DNA of 64,000 nucleotides, taken from Phytopythium helicoides. Its lineage: Eukaryota > Oomycota > Peronosporomycetes > Pythiales > Pythiaceae. The notes beneath the pieces are model-generated. The model was not told the origin of the DNA, did no database searches, and was given only the letters and a program-made list of their open reading frames with translations. The position numbers were made by a program, and so were the translations under genes. The stretch is from assembly GCA_024867545.1 (NCBI GenBank), contig JANFNE010000067.1, positions 124,001 to 188,000 of the forward strand, given 5' to 3'. The stretch's first letter is position 1; every line of letters starts with the position of its first letter. Of this stretch, positions 20,758 through 32,907 are shown piece after piece.

Positions 20758-23700
20758 TCACTTGCCCTCGCAGACGCCGGTGTTGCTGTTCCAGGTGCAG
20801 CGAGTGAGGCGGATGCCGCACGTCAGCCAGTTGTGGTAGTTGCTGCAGTACGCGTCGTTCGCGGAGGTTGGCGCCGGCGTGGGAGTCGCCGTCGGTGTTG
20901 GCGTAGGCGTCGGAGTTGGCGTAGGCGTCGGAGTTGGTGTAGGCGTCGGAGTTGGCGTCGGAGTCGGCGTTGGTGTATGCGTCACAGATGGCGTCGGCGT
21001 CGGCGTCGAGGTTGCCGGAGCAGTCGTGGACGGAGCCGTGGTGCTTGGAGCCGTCGTAGACGGAGCTGTGGTGCTCGGAGCAGTCGTGTCCGGCAGGCTG
21101 GTCAGCGGACACGGCGTGGCGGTCGCCACGGGAGTCGAGGTCGGCGTCGGTGTCGAGGTTGCCGGAGCAGTCGTGGACGGAGCCGTGGTGCTTGGAGCCG
21201 TCGTAGACGGAGCCGTGGTGCTCGGAGCAGTCGTGTCCGGCAGGCTGGTCAGCGGACACGGCGTGGCGGTCGCCACGGGAGTCGAGGTCGGCGTCGGTGT
21301 CGAGGTTGCCGGAGCAGTCGTGGACGGAGCCGTCGTAGACGGAGCCGTCGTAGACGGAGCTGTGGTGCTCGGAGCAGTCGTGTCCGGCAGGCTGGTCAGC
21401 GGACACGGCGTGGCGGTCGCCACGGGAGTCGAGGTCGGCGTCGGTGTCGAGGTTGCCGGAGCAGTCGTGGACGGAGCCGTGGTGCTTGGAGCCGTCGTAG
21501 ACGGAGCTGTGGTGCTCGGAGCAGTCGTGTCCGGCAGGCTGGTCAGCGGACACGGCGTGGCGGTCGCCACGGGAGTCGAGGTCGGCGTCGGCGTCGAGGT
21601 TGCCGGAGCAGTCGTGGACGGAGCCGTCGTAGACGGAGCCGTCGTAGACGGAGCCGTGGTGCTCGGAGCAGTCGTGTCCGGCATGCTGGTCAGCGGACAC
21701 GGCGTGGCGGTCGCCACGGGAGTCGAGGTCGGCGTCGGCGTCGAGGTTGCCGGAGCAGTCGTGGACGGAGCCGTCGTAGACGGAGCCGTCGTAGACGGAG
21801 CCGTGGTGCTCGGAGCAGTCGTGTCCGGCATGCTGGTCAGCGGACACGGCGTGGCGGTCGCCACGGGAGTCGAGGTCGGCGTCGGTGTCGAGGTTGCCGG
21901 AGCAGTCGTGGACGGAGCCGTGGTGCTTGGAGCCGTCGTAGACGGAGCCGTGGTGCTCGGAGCAGTCGTGTCCGGCAGGCTGGTCAGCGGACACGGCGTG
22001 GCGGTCGCCACGGGAGTCGAGGTCGGCGTCGGTGTCGAGGTTGCCGGAGCAGTCGTGGACGGAGCCGTGGTGCTTGGAGCCGTCGTAGACGGAGCCTGTG
22101 GTGCTCGGAGCAGTCGTGTCCGGCAGGCTGGTCAGCGGACACGGCGTGGCGGTCGCCACGGGAGTCGAGGTCGGCGTCGGTGTCGAGGTTGCCGGAGCAG
22201 TCGTGGACGGAGCCGTCGTGCTGGAGCCGTCGTAGACGGAGCCGTGGTGCTCGGAGCAGTCGTGTCCGGCATGCTGGTCAGCGGACACGGCGTGGCGGTC
22301 GCCACGGGAGTCGAGGTCGGCGTCGGTGTCGAGGTTGCCGGAGCAGTCGTGGACGGAGCCGTGGTGCTTGGAGCCGTCGTAGACGGAGCCGTGGTGCTCG
22401 GAGCAGTCGTGTCCGGCAGGCTGGTCAGCGGACACGGCGTGGCGGTCGCCACGGGAGTCGAGGTCGGCGTCGGTGTCGAGGTTGCCGGAGCAGTCGTGGA
22501 CGGAGCCGTGGTGCTTGGAGCCGTCGTAGACGGAGCCGTGGTGCTCGGAGCAGTCGTGTCCGGCATGCTGGTCAGCGGACACGGCGTGGCGGTCGCCACG
22601 GGAGTCGAGGTCGGCGTCGGTGTCGAGGTTGCCGGAGCAGTCGTGGACGGAGCCGTGGTGCTTGGAGCCGTCGTAGACGGAGCCGTGGTGCTCGGAGCAG
22701 TCGTGTCCGGCAGGCTGGTCAGCGGACACGGCGTGGCGGTCGCCACGGGAGTCGAGGTCGGCGTCGGTGTCGAGGTTGCCGGAGCAGTCGTGGACGGAGC
22801 CGTGGTGCTTGGAGCCGTCGTAGACGGAGCCGTGGTGCTCGGAGCAGTCGTGTCCGGCAGGCTGGTCAGCGGACACGGCGTGGCGGTCGCCACGGGAGTC
22901 GAGGTCGGCGTCGGTGTCGAGGTTGCCGGAGCAGTCGTGGACGGAGCCGTGGTGCTTGGAGCCGTCGTAGACGGAGCCGTGGTGCTCGGAGCAGTCGTGT
23001 CCGGCAGGCTGGTCAGCGGACACGGCGTGGCGGTCGCCACGGGAGTCGAGGTCGGCGTCGGTGTCGAGGTTGCCGGAGCAGTCGTGGACGGAGCCGTGGT
23101 GCTTGGAGCCGTCGTAGACGGAGCCGTGGTGCTCGGAGCAGTCGTGTCCGGCAGGCTGGTCAGCGGACACGGCGTGGCGGTCGCCACGGGAGTCGAGGTC
23201 GGCGTCGGCGTCGAGGTTGCCGGAGCAGTCGTGGACGGAGCCGTGGTGCTTGGAGCCGTCGTAGACGGAGCCGTGGTGCTCGGAGCCGTCGTAGACGGAG
23301 CCGTGGTGCTCGGAGCAGTCGTGTCCGGCAGGCTGGTCAGCGGACACGGCGTGGCCGTCGCCACAGGAGTCGACGTCGGTGTCGGCGTCGAGGTCGCCGG
23401 AGCGGTCGTGGACGGAGCCGTGGTGCTCGGAGCAGTCGTGTCCGGCAGGCTGGTCAGCGGACACGGCGTGGCCGTCGCCACAGGAGTCGACGTCGGTGTC
23501 GGCGTCGAGGTCGCCGGAGCGGTCGTGGACGGAGCCGTGGTGCTTGGAGCCGTCGTAGACGGAGCCGTGGTGCTCGGAGCAGTCGTGTCCGGCAGGCTGG
23601 TCAGCGGACACGGCGTGGCGGTCGCCACGGGAGTCGAGGTCGGCGTCGGTGTCGAGGTTGCCGGAGCAGTCGTGGACGGAGCCGTGGTGCTTGGAGCCGT

Positions 23701-24315
23701 CGTAGACGGAGCCGTGGTGCTCGGAGCAGTCGTGTCCGGCAGGCTGGTCAGCGGACACGGCGTGGCGGTCGCCACGGGAGTCGAGGTCGGCGTCGGCGTC
23801 GGGGTTGCCGGAGCTGCAGAGCTTGAAGCAATTGGGCTTGAAGAGGAAGTTGTAGATATAGCAGGTGTTGGCATAGGAGATGATGTACTCGACGTTGGTG
23901 CTGAGCTTGTCGAGCTAGTTCCAGTGGGAATGGTTGTTGCAGCTGACGTGGTGCTCGGTGCTGCTGACCCATTTCCTGTGTCAGTTGGGGTGCTAGCCGA
24001 GCAACCGATGGATGGGAACACGCATCCCCACGTAGTGCCTGTTACAATTCGACACTCGGCGTTCTCTGGTGCGACGCACTGCTCTCCATCAAATGAAGGA
24101 AGGTACGAATGGCAATCCGCGACTGCAACGTCGCCAATGACTGGGCATGCCGTTCCTGCAGGCGAGTCTCCAGCACCAGAACAGATCGCACCTCGTGCGT
24201 TCGAAAGCGAATACGTTGCATCACGGCACACTGAGACATCCGTATTAGCGGATGCCAGCACCGTGGAGAGCACCGCAGCAACTGCCAATGCTCGGGAGAC
24301 CGTCTGCACCTTCAT
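20758..24315 (-). CDS. Secreted mucin-like Ser/Thr/Pro-rich repeat protein (two frame breaks in the repeats)
   Basis: Signal peptide [23 protein letters not shown], then a Cys-containing head domain (about residues 25-105: [40 protein letters not shown]) seen in oomycete extracellular proteins. A Ser/Thr linker leads to about 19 copies of a 49-aa unit built from TTAPS pentads, [22 protein letters not shown] and a Leu/Met-Pro-Asp end. After a Thr-Pro run the C-terminus is a short Cys-rich tail ([18 protein letters not shown]). Dense O-glycosylation, wall or extracellular matrix location and adhesion are inferences. One unit carries a lost base near 22217-22220 and the next an added base near 22093-22096; reading through the first meets a stop at 22132. 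If both are errors the protein is about 1185 aa. Confidence 0.82.
21000..23815. repeat. Tandem array, about 19 copies of a 147-bp unit with 15-bp subrepeats
   Basis: The anchor AGCGGACACGGCGTGG recurs at 21104, 21251, 21398, 21545, 21692, 21839, 21986, 22134, 22280, 22427, 22574, 22721, 22868, 23015, 23162, 23339, 23456, 23603 and 23750. Spacing is 147 except 148 and 146 (single-base indels) and 177 and 117 (plus and minus two 15-bp TTAPS subunits). Units are near identical, so recent homogenisation by unequal exchange is likely. Confidence 0.95.
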
Positions 24316-25156
24316 TTCCCCGTCCTTCCTGGCGAGCTTCTGTACCGCCCAATGTCTTGGCTAGCGGTTGGCTGCCACTCGCGCTGCGAGAGCGTCCGGC
24401 CGCTCCGTCGGAAGTGGGAAAGTGGGCATGCCCTGAGCTCAACTCGATCCGGGAGCACTTTGATATGCAGCGCGCAAGTTCTTTGCACGTGAAGCTGCTC
24501 ACTTCATGCAGATCTGCGAAGCTGGCATGGGCGCAACCGAGGACAATCGTCATCCAGCGATTGTTGACAGAGTTGTACAGGAGTCCTTCGACGAGGCATC
24601 GCACCTAGAAACTGACAGCAACTATGCGAGCAGGGCTACACAGGGTGGATACGCGAGCTGGTCGTCAACGGATACGGCTCGTACTCCTACAGTACCGCTC
24701 CATTCATGATTTGCGCGGTGCAAACATGGGATTCGCACGGTGTAAACCCTATCCCAGCATGCCGGATGCCCGTGGGATGAGGAATCCGTCTGTTGACATA
24801 TGTGCGGTGATAGATGTGGACACAGGATGACAGGCGTCTCCTTGCAACGACGGCTTGTGTCATGAGCACGGACAGCAAACGGCCATCAGATTGCTTTGAA
24901 TTCGGGCCTGGCTACCCTCTCGTGATGTTTGTTCACTGTCTGCAAGATTCACGTCACCACAAACTGTATCCAGCAGGACTCTGCGGTGGCACAGTTGGCT
25001 CTGGCTGTTCTCACGTTATGGTATGGCATCCATTGTAACGATGCACGTCACCTATAGCTCGCGGCGGTGGTGACACTGTTGAGTCCAAGCTTTGGACTTC
25101 AAGAAGCACAGCGATAAAAACGGAGTTCAAGTTCTACTTTCTTGAGTATCTGGAAG
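24316..25156. other. Intergenic between mucin-like gene and WLGC copy 4; possible exon relic
   Basis: About 840 bases. The first part should hold the mucin promoter. On the plus strand, 24605-24780 has a coding-like stretch without a Met (CEQGYTGWIRELVVNGYG, then STAPFMICAVQTWDSHG) bounded by stops; it may be a relic exon. I do not recognise it. Confidence 0.35.
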
Positions 25157-27678
25157 CTATCCCTCACATCCTAGCCACGCTTCGACTCCTGGGTCACAGC
25201 GTGGCCCCACGTTAGCTGTGATCTGTGCTCGTCGCAGTGCAATGTAGTTGGGATTGGTCACACACGACAACACCTGCAGACGATTATTGTAGCAGATACC
25301 GACCAGGCCAGAGCCTGGAGGATATTCGCACTGACGGTAACGGATGCCGTCGCAAACCTCGATGATCTCGCGCGTCAGAACATCAGACTTGTTGGGGGCA
25401 CTAAAGCTGGTTTTTTGGCAGACGTTGTTCTCGAACCGGTCGAATACGGCGGCCGTGCCATCGGTGATATGCGGCTCACTGGCGTCGAGACACACAGCAT
25501 CAGCTGTGCCTATCGCAGCGTTTGCTAAGCAGAAAAGATCTGAGAGATCGCACGTGCCACGAAACCCATTGCAACAATAGTAAGCCCCTCTCGACGCGGC
25601 GAAGAACACGAGCTTTGTCAATGGTGTCAGGTCAGGAACATATTCCAGCGTCGGGAGATTCGAAAGCTGTAGGCGCTGCAGGTTTGGTACTCGATCGAGA
25701 GCTGGCACCGTCGAAAGCGAAAACATGTGCGCAAATACAAGGCTACGCAAGTTGGGCACCCCACTCAGTGGGGGCAGCTGTCGAAGGTGGTCGTGTGAGT
25801 TTATGAGGAGAAACGTTAGGCGTGGGAGATCGCTGAGGAGGTCAGCATCCAATGTGAGTATGTTGGTGAAAAGCTCCTTTCCTTCGATGTGTCTGTTTTG
25901 CATGAACAAGCAAATTTTAGCCACAGTTTATCGTCCCCTAGAGCGAGCAGATGTCGTACAAATACTCAAGGCGCTTGAAATCCTTCATCCACGACGGAAT
26001 GGCCTCAATCCCAGTGTAGAGCAATGATCTGAATCGCAACACATGAGGAAATGAGACGTCGACCTTTTTTAACGTTGGCATTCAGCAGCTCAGCGTACAC
26101 ATATTGCAGCTCTCGGCATCTACGCAATTCATCCGGGATCAATGGTAGTCCTCGATTTATCAGCTGTAACACTCGTATGTCACCGCTAGCAGACAACGCC
26201 TTCACGGTCGCTGTTACATCGACTGGGTGCATCCACTGACTGAACGTTCGAGGGGACCGGTCCACATCGATTAGAGTCAGACATGGGCAGGTATCGCCTT
26301 TTGACCACCGGTATGCGTACACGGCGCATTGTGGGTGCTCGGAGCACAACGCGGTAGAGCTTTTCATGGCATGCTCGCTGTATGCGATTGCGAATGCTGC
26401 GAATGAAACAAATAATGTAGCGACGAGTCGGGGAACAGGTTGGTGTAGCTGTTGCTGTTGCTCCAACGATTCGTTTGCAGTGTGGGCGTGAACTTGTATG
26501 TGGCGCTTCAGATCTCGAGCCAGCGTATCGACTACGCCTCGAAAGCGGTTGCAGAAGGACAAGTTCATGCTCAAGCGGATGAACAACTCCGAGAAGGACA
26601 AGATTCTCAGAGCGTTTAGTCCGTCTAGGAAAAGCGCGATCTCAGATGGATCTGAAATCATTCGGGCGTTGCGCTCGAAATGTCCTGGCGGGATTATCTT
26701 GATGTTGATCTCAATCGCTCGCCGGTCAATGTCAAAGTTCATGTAGCTGTACGCGAGAATGGCTATAGGAAATCCAATCGCCGCAACCAAGTCAAAGCTG
26801 TAATAACCACTCGATCAGCTCTGATGATTACATGAAATAACCGAACAAGGAACGCACGCCGCGTCGATGAAGATCTCGGCCATGACCGAGAACTTGTTGG
26901 AGCATACTATCATGATGCTATACGACAGCGCATTGCAGCTCACAAATAGCGTGAACGCGCGCATCATCACTTTCGGGCTTCCACTTTCCAGCATCTCATG
27001 AAGTTGAAGTGATAGCAATACAAGATCGATACTTTTCAAGAGCGCATTCTGATTCATTGGGCGAGGAGTTAGTTCAGCTTAGAGATACAATCAAGAGCAA
27101 CAAACTGAATGGCTTACCCAGTGTTTTCGATATCGGCCTGTGACTGCTGTGAGCTCTTTCCAGAAGTCGATTCCGAGCAATAAGTGGTGCCTTGCGGCTG
27201 ACCGCCAAGTTGCGGTACTGGAGTGACCTTGAATCCACCCTTCTAGCCTTAGCTGGAGGGATTCTGTCAGATTGAATGACTCACGGCGCCAAAGAATTGT
27301 GCTGACAAGAACCCATACGTAGCCAAGATCAACAGCTAGCAATCCTGCCACGGCTAAATATTTCATTGCAGGCTCGGGGTCTACGATCAGCCAAAACTGT
27401 CCATCGTCGAAGTCGCCTGTATTCATCATCATGTTGGCGACTTCGTTTGGCGCGAGCATGAGTACAACAAGGATGGATGTCCAGACGACACACAGGAGGG
27501 CAATAACGCTGACAACCGGGAGCAGTGATCTGGGCATTTGTCTGCGCGGTGGTGAAGAGTGTGCATTTTGATGTCCTCTATTGAAATTCAATGATGGCCA
27601 CGCCGGAACGATTCTACTTGATCCAGCCTTTGATGTTGCCTCAGTGCGTAACTTGTAGTGCTGCGAGTCGATTACCAT
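25157..27678 (-). CDS. WLGC-family polytopic LRR membrane protein, copy 4 (intact)
   Basis: Intact model with five exons: 27678-27118, 27048-26858, 26797-26099, 26028-25960, 25892-25157; phases agree and total 751 aa. Spans: SLLPVVSVIALLCVVWTSILVVLML and the AVAGLLAVDLGYVWVLV region in exon 1, FTLFVSCNALSYSIMIV in exon 2, FDLVAAIGFPIAILAY and LVATLFVSFAAFAIAY in exon 3. Between spans 1 and 2 the NEVANMMM and DFDDGQFWLI motif replaces NATANYLM. The ectodomain has HPQCAVYAYRW, CPCLTLIDVD, LRRs, YCCNGFRGTCDL, GIRYRQC and a terminal EAWLGC. An odd membrane-proximal start is possible upstream at 27876. Stands 200 bases downstream of the CEP135-like stop on the same strand. Function unknown. Confidence 0.88.
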
Positions 27679-27877
27679 GATTGCCTTTGACGATTTTGTC
27701 CCATCTCTTTCGTGGTGTTCGGATGGCAGGTTGATGTTCCGAAAATATGCTGTCCGAGGACCTGAAACTCCCAAATTCATCCATGTGAACACGCTTCGGG
27801 ACACCAAAAACAAGCAATTCAATGGGGTTACTTTTTGTCTGAACATCTTGACGCGATCGCGTGGTATTGTGATCACG

Positions 27878-30800
27878 TTACTGCGGTCTCGTCGATGAGC
27901 CTTGCCTTCGGTGCTGGCTCCTCGATCTGTTTACAGATGAAGATGAGGAGCTTGACTCAGAATGAAGACTCCCGCGGGCTTGATGCGAGTCAGGGGTGCT
28001 GAAGGTCGCATTCGAAGTCTGGAGCTCTTCGATTATGCGATCCCTCTGCCAATACCAGTTCAGTAGGGTGATTAACTTGACGAATACAAATGTCCACATC
28101 AAGGAGATACCATTACCTGCTCGAGCTCGCGCTCATACTTGGCAGCAAACCTCTTGAACTTGCTGCGCGAACGCTCCAAATGCTGCAGTAGCGAAATTAA
28201 TGAAAGGTCCCATAAACCAATTAACCACATTGAGACAAAACGAGGAGTTGCAACAGGCCAACGAACCTTGATCGTCTCATCTTGCTGACCAAGACGATCC
28301 TCTAGCTCCTGACACTTCTTCTGAGCCTCCTCCAATGCTCGGAGAGGGAGAATCGAGGAGGAACTATTACCGCTTGAGCGGCCAAGAGACTGTGGTGTGT
28401 TTGCTTCGTTCTCGGGCGAAGAGCTCGGTGCTGACGAATCTGGACTGCTGCGCGGATCGCCACCCGTAGTTGAAGAACGAGAAGATGCACGAAGCTGTGA
28501 CGGAGGTGTGTGGTTAAGCTCTGCCATCTCCATTGCCGAAGGTGACATAGAACCTGACGCTGTTCGTCGCTGAACCGTTGCCTGGATCTCTTGTGCCATG
28601 ACAGTGCGCTGCTCCTCGAGATGAGAAATCATAGAGTCGTTCGTCGCTGCCTTCTGGCGTAGAGTCGACACCAGATTCTCCAAATTGCGCCGCTGCGACT
28701 GCTCCAACTGCAGCTTCTCTCGCAGCGCCTTCAGTTCATACTTTGAATTCGTCAGCTTGGCTTCAAGGTGTACAATTCGTTGAGAGACCGCTGCGTTCTC
28801 GGCTTGCGCACCGTATCGCTGCGCTGAGATCTCCGTCGAGATCTGCTTTTGGGTGTCGAGCTCGTGAGTCGCACGGTCCAGCTGAGCCTCCAAGTCTTCA
28901 TACTTCTCTTGTGCATGCTGCAGCTTGTCTGTCAGGAAACTCACCTGCTCGCGGTACGTCGCAGCTTCCGTCGTCATCGTCTCTAGTTTGTCCCTGAGCA
29001 CCCCCAACTGGTTGTTCTGCGACGACACCTGACGACGAAGTTCCTCGTTCGCAGCCGTCAGATCGTCCTGCAGCTCGTTGATCTCGTGTCGAGCACGCTG
29101 CATGCCTTCATGCTCAGCAACTAGCGACTTGTACGTGTATTGCAAGTCTTCCAGCTCGATCTGAAGCGCATCCCGCTCGCGCTCAACCTCTCGAGTTGCT
29201 CTTTTCATCGAGTTCGTTGACTCGCCGTAACTTCGGTGAGCGTATTGAAGACGCGCACACTCCTCGCTCAACGATTGGTTCTCGATCGTCATGTTTTCGA
29301 GGTCCTGCGTGAGGGCCGCGAGCTCGGCCGAGTGCATCGCCTTGTATTGCTCCAATCGATCCATCTCCTTCTCCATTTGAGCTATCTCCGCCTTCAGATT
29401 GCTGCTCTCCTCGTCCCGATCATTCAACTTGCTCACACACGCCGAAAGCTGGTCTTGGAGACCCTTGACCGCCTCCTTCTCTGCTTGCAGCGACTGCTGC
29501 AACGTCTGGGTCTCGTTCTCTAGCTCGTGGCAGCGCTCTGTCAACGAATCAAGACTGTCATTCACCAAATCCTTCTCGCTGTCCAGGGATCGAGTCAACT
29601 GCTTCAAAGACTTGATCTCGTTGTCCTTCACTGCCACTTGCTTTTCCAATGACGACGCTTTCCCGCCAAGCTGATCAATTTCCTCGTTCTGACGCTGGAT
29701 TTGCTGCTGGCGCTGCTTCAGTTGGAACACGATCTGGTCGCGCGACGACTCCATCTGCTCAACTAATAGCCGCAGGTTCTCCACAGCCTCCGTTTTTTCT
29801 GTCAATGAGCGCTCTTTTGCCAGAAGATTCTCGCGTAACTCGCGAAGCGTAGATTCGCGTGCTGCGTTCACCTCCTTGGTCTGCGCGAGCTCGTCTTGAA
29901 GCAACACGATTCGATTTTGTGCACTCGATTGCGTCACCTTTTCCTGCTGCAACCGGGTCTCGAGCTGGTGCACCTCACTCTGGCGAACTCTCAGCTCGCT
30001 TTCCAGTAGTCGCACACGGTTTCGAAGATCTCCAATTGATGAAAGAGTTGACTTCAATTCTGTCTCACCAGATGAAAGTGACATTTGCTGAGTGCGTAGC
30101 TCAGACGACAGTCGTTCATACTCGTTTTGGTAGTATTGCGACGATTGGCGGGCATTGCGAAGCTCGACAACAACATCCTCGTAATTTTGAGTGACTTCAT
30201 CCTTTTCGTGCTGGAGAGCTTCTGCTTTCTTCGTCATCAGCATAGCCTCTCGCCTCAACTCCTGTAGCTGATCGATCTGCTTCTTCATCGTAGTCTCATG
30301 TCCCTCCACGCGAGCCTTCAATGACGCGTTTTCGTCTCGAAGCTCCTCGAAACGCCTTTTTAGCGTCAACGATTCATGTTGGAGTCGAAGCTTCTCACTT
30401 TCAACATCGCCAGCGTGGCTGAGAAGTGCGTGCGTGTGGCTATAGTCATCCGACGTTTTGCGAAGCGATTCCTTACATGCGGCCAACTCGTCTTGAAGAG
30501 CTTGATAATCGCGCTTCTTGACCTTCAATGCTTCCTCAACAACCTCTTTTTCTTGGTGGGCCGTGCGTAACATGTCACCAAGCTTAGTCTTTTCGGCCTG
30601 GGCCGCCTGGAAATCACTCTTCACCTTTTCAAAATCCTTCTCCAACTTCATGATTTGAGTCAGCATTTCTTCCTTGTTCCGACGAAGCTCCTCTCGTTCC
30701 TCGTTAAGCCACCTTACTTCCTCCGACGCACTATTGGGTGGCTTTGTTTCCGGACTGTCATCACTCAAGGATGACTCGAGCTGCGACTTTAGCCTGTCGA

Positions 30801-32672
30801 GCTCGGAAGTCTGAGCGATGAGGGTGCGATGCAGATTTCGGCACTCTTCGTCGCGTTGGGTCAAAAGTTTGTCCAGTGAGCGCAATTCTCGTTGCAGCGA
30901 CGCGGTCTTCTCAATCTCGAGCGAGCGCGCTTCCTCACTCTGTTGAAGTGATTCACGTAGAAGATCACATTCTCGCGAAGTCGCCGTCAGAGAACTCTGT
31001 GCGTTTGCTAACTCATGTTCTAAACGATCCTTGGTAGCTGATACTGTCTTCACTTCATCTTCTGCTCTGCTCAGATCATCCGCGAGTGTGCGGTTGTGCG
31101 AGTTTGCATTAGACAAGGAATTTGTGTACGAAATTTTGTCGTACTGCGCCGAACGCAGTGCTTCCTCAAGACGATTCTTCTGGATGCTCAAATCATGGAC
31201 CTGTGTCTTAAGGTTCTCGATGATACTGGATGAAGAATCACCTTGCTCCTGGACGTCACTTCGCTCATTAGGCGTGAGATTGGGAACATTCGCTGAAGAG
31301 CACAGTGAATGGTCAATTTCAAGAGCGTGATATTTGGCTTGTAACGCCCCCAGCTCCGCCATGGCCTTTTCCAACGATTCCTCGCTTGCGCTGTAGTTGG
31401 CCGCACATGATGATATCAGTGATCAATTCATCAGCTTGGTTATTTCGGATCGTGCGACTCACCGAAGTTTGTCGCCGAGCGAGGCGTTCTGCTCAATCTG
31501 CTTTGAGGCATCCTTAAGTTTTTCTTCGTATCGGGCCACCTGCTCGGTAAGGAAGTCGACCTGCATTGTCAGCTGCTCAATCTGTACTCGTGATGCGTCT
31601 TCGAGCGCTTTGGACTCCAGCCGCCTCTCGAGCTCGCTCAATCTCATGCTCTGGGACTCCAATCCGTTGCTACTGCCAAGTGAAGCAACCGTCAGCTTCC
31701 CAAGTCGACTGATCTCCGCCTCACGCTTCTTCAACTTGTCGGTAAAGTCGCTGCATGTGCGCTGCAGATTTTCATTCTCCGCCGTAAATGCATTGAGGCG
31801 GTCTTGGAGTTCAGCAATTGTCTTGGCGCTCCTCTCCACCTCCTCATTTACTTGACGAGGACTCAGAGGTAACCGCGTTCTACGAGGAGAGGGTGGTAGC
31901 TCTGCTCCCGTCACCTCGATCCTGGACGAGCGGAGTGGATTCCCAAATGAGCTGCCAGTCGCCATTAAACGCTCAAGCTGGGCCTGGAGCTTGGCCACCT
32001 CGCGCTCCTGTGTGAAGCAGGATCGTCTCTTCAGCACAAAGCCGAAATCGCCATCACACGACCTCATCCAGACTCACCTTCTCGGCGCACTGTTGCTGCG
32101 TTTGTGCGTTCAGGAACTGCAGCTTCTTCAGCTCGTCGCGCAGCCCGTCAATCTGCAGTTCGTATCCCTTCTCCCTGTCCGTGATGGCCTCCTCCTGGTG
32201 GATGATCTCCAGGTGGAGCTGTTCAATGAATGTACATAAACCGTCAGTACCTACACCATGCTCATCCACATCTACGCCACGCACGCTGTTGTTCTCCCGC
32301 GTGAGCTGCGCGTTCTCCTTGCGCAGCGGCAGCAGCAGCTGCGAGAACTCGAGCGCCTCGCGCTGCGCCTTCTCCAGCGCGCTCTCGGCCTTCTCACGCG
32401 CGCCATTGGCCGCCAGCAGGTCGCTCAGCATGCGCCGCACGAGCGCGACCGAGTCGGCACCCACGGGCTGCGCACCACCACCACCACCACCACGCGCGCC
32501 ACAAAAAAAGCCGCGAGACGCAGTCGACACGTTAGCGCCGATTGCCGCGGCTCCAGACGTCGCCAGAAGCCCAGAAAACCCGCACCTCGCTGTACGCGAG
32601 CGCGCGCAGCTGCGCCTGCAGCTCCCCGAAGCTGCGCACCTGCACGGCGCCCGTCACGTCCGCCGCCGCCAT
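27878..32672 (-). CDS. Long coiled-coil centriole/basal-body protein, CEP135/Bld10-like
   Basis: Seven exons: 32672-32586, 32467-32285, 32218-32078, 32007-31463, 31390-28267, 28182-28117, 28045-27878; 1437 aa with matching phases. The N-terminus resembles CEP135: ALVRRMLSDLLAANG, then LLLPLRKENAQLTRENN, LHLEIIHQ and LRDELKKLQFLNAQTQQQ. Nearly all the remainder is heptad coiled coil, ending in a Ser-rich basic tail. CEP135/Bld10 builds the cartwheel and basal body needed for centriole assembly; zoospore flagella would need it. The intron at 28183-28266 is 84 nt and read through in frame, and the one at 28046-28116 sits just before the last exon. The family call rests on the short N-terminal match; other centrosomal coiled-coil proteins remain possible. 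Confidence 0.75.
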
Positions 32673-32907
32673 GAGCAGTCGGGCTGGTCGTCGGCCACCC
32701 CCAGCCGCGCCTTTCTCGCTTTTTCAAAATGGACTTCTGGCGGGGCTCGTCCGGATACTGTACGTGTGTCGCCAGATTTTATCCGGATGAGGAGTGATGG
32801 TCCGGAAGTTTCCTCTTGACCCCCGACTAGGTACGAAAGCTTTGCCGAGACTCGCGCTTTGTATGCCGCCAGATTGCATTTTTCGCCGAGAAAGGACGCG
32901 AGCCCCC
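32673..32907. promoter_or_regulatory. Bidirectional promoter between CEP135-like and SAMHD1-like genes
   Basis: About 235 bases separate two divergent start codons. Both genes are plausibly S-phase related (centriole duplication, dNTP control), so shared regulation is possible but not shown. A candidate E2F-like or other site was not clearly seen. Confidence 0.4.

Noticed and set aside
20738..23758. Minus-strand Asp/His/Ser-rich frame of about 1000 codons
   Set aside because: Another frame of the same repeats, without signal peptide; rejected as a shadow of the mucin-like gene.
21000..23815. CRISPR-like regular spacing
   Set aside because: The unit is contiguous coding repeat without unique spacers, in a eukaryotic genome.
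20611..23826. Very long plus-strand Arg/Ser-rich open frame over the mucin array
   Set aside because: It is an alternate frame of a stop-free 147-bp repeat; the minus-strand frame has a signal peptide, a Cys head and a Cys tail, and the plus frames have none.
20840..24364. Plus-strand Val/Gly/Ala-rich frame of about 1170 codons
   Set aside because: Exact antisense of the TTAPS repeats; composition is dictated by the repeat and it has no recognisable start or domain.
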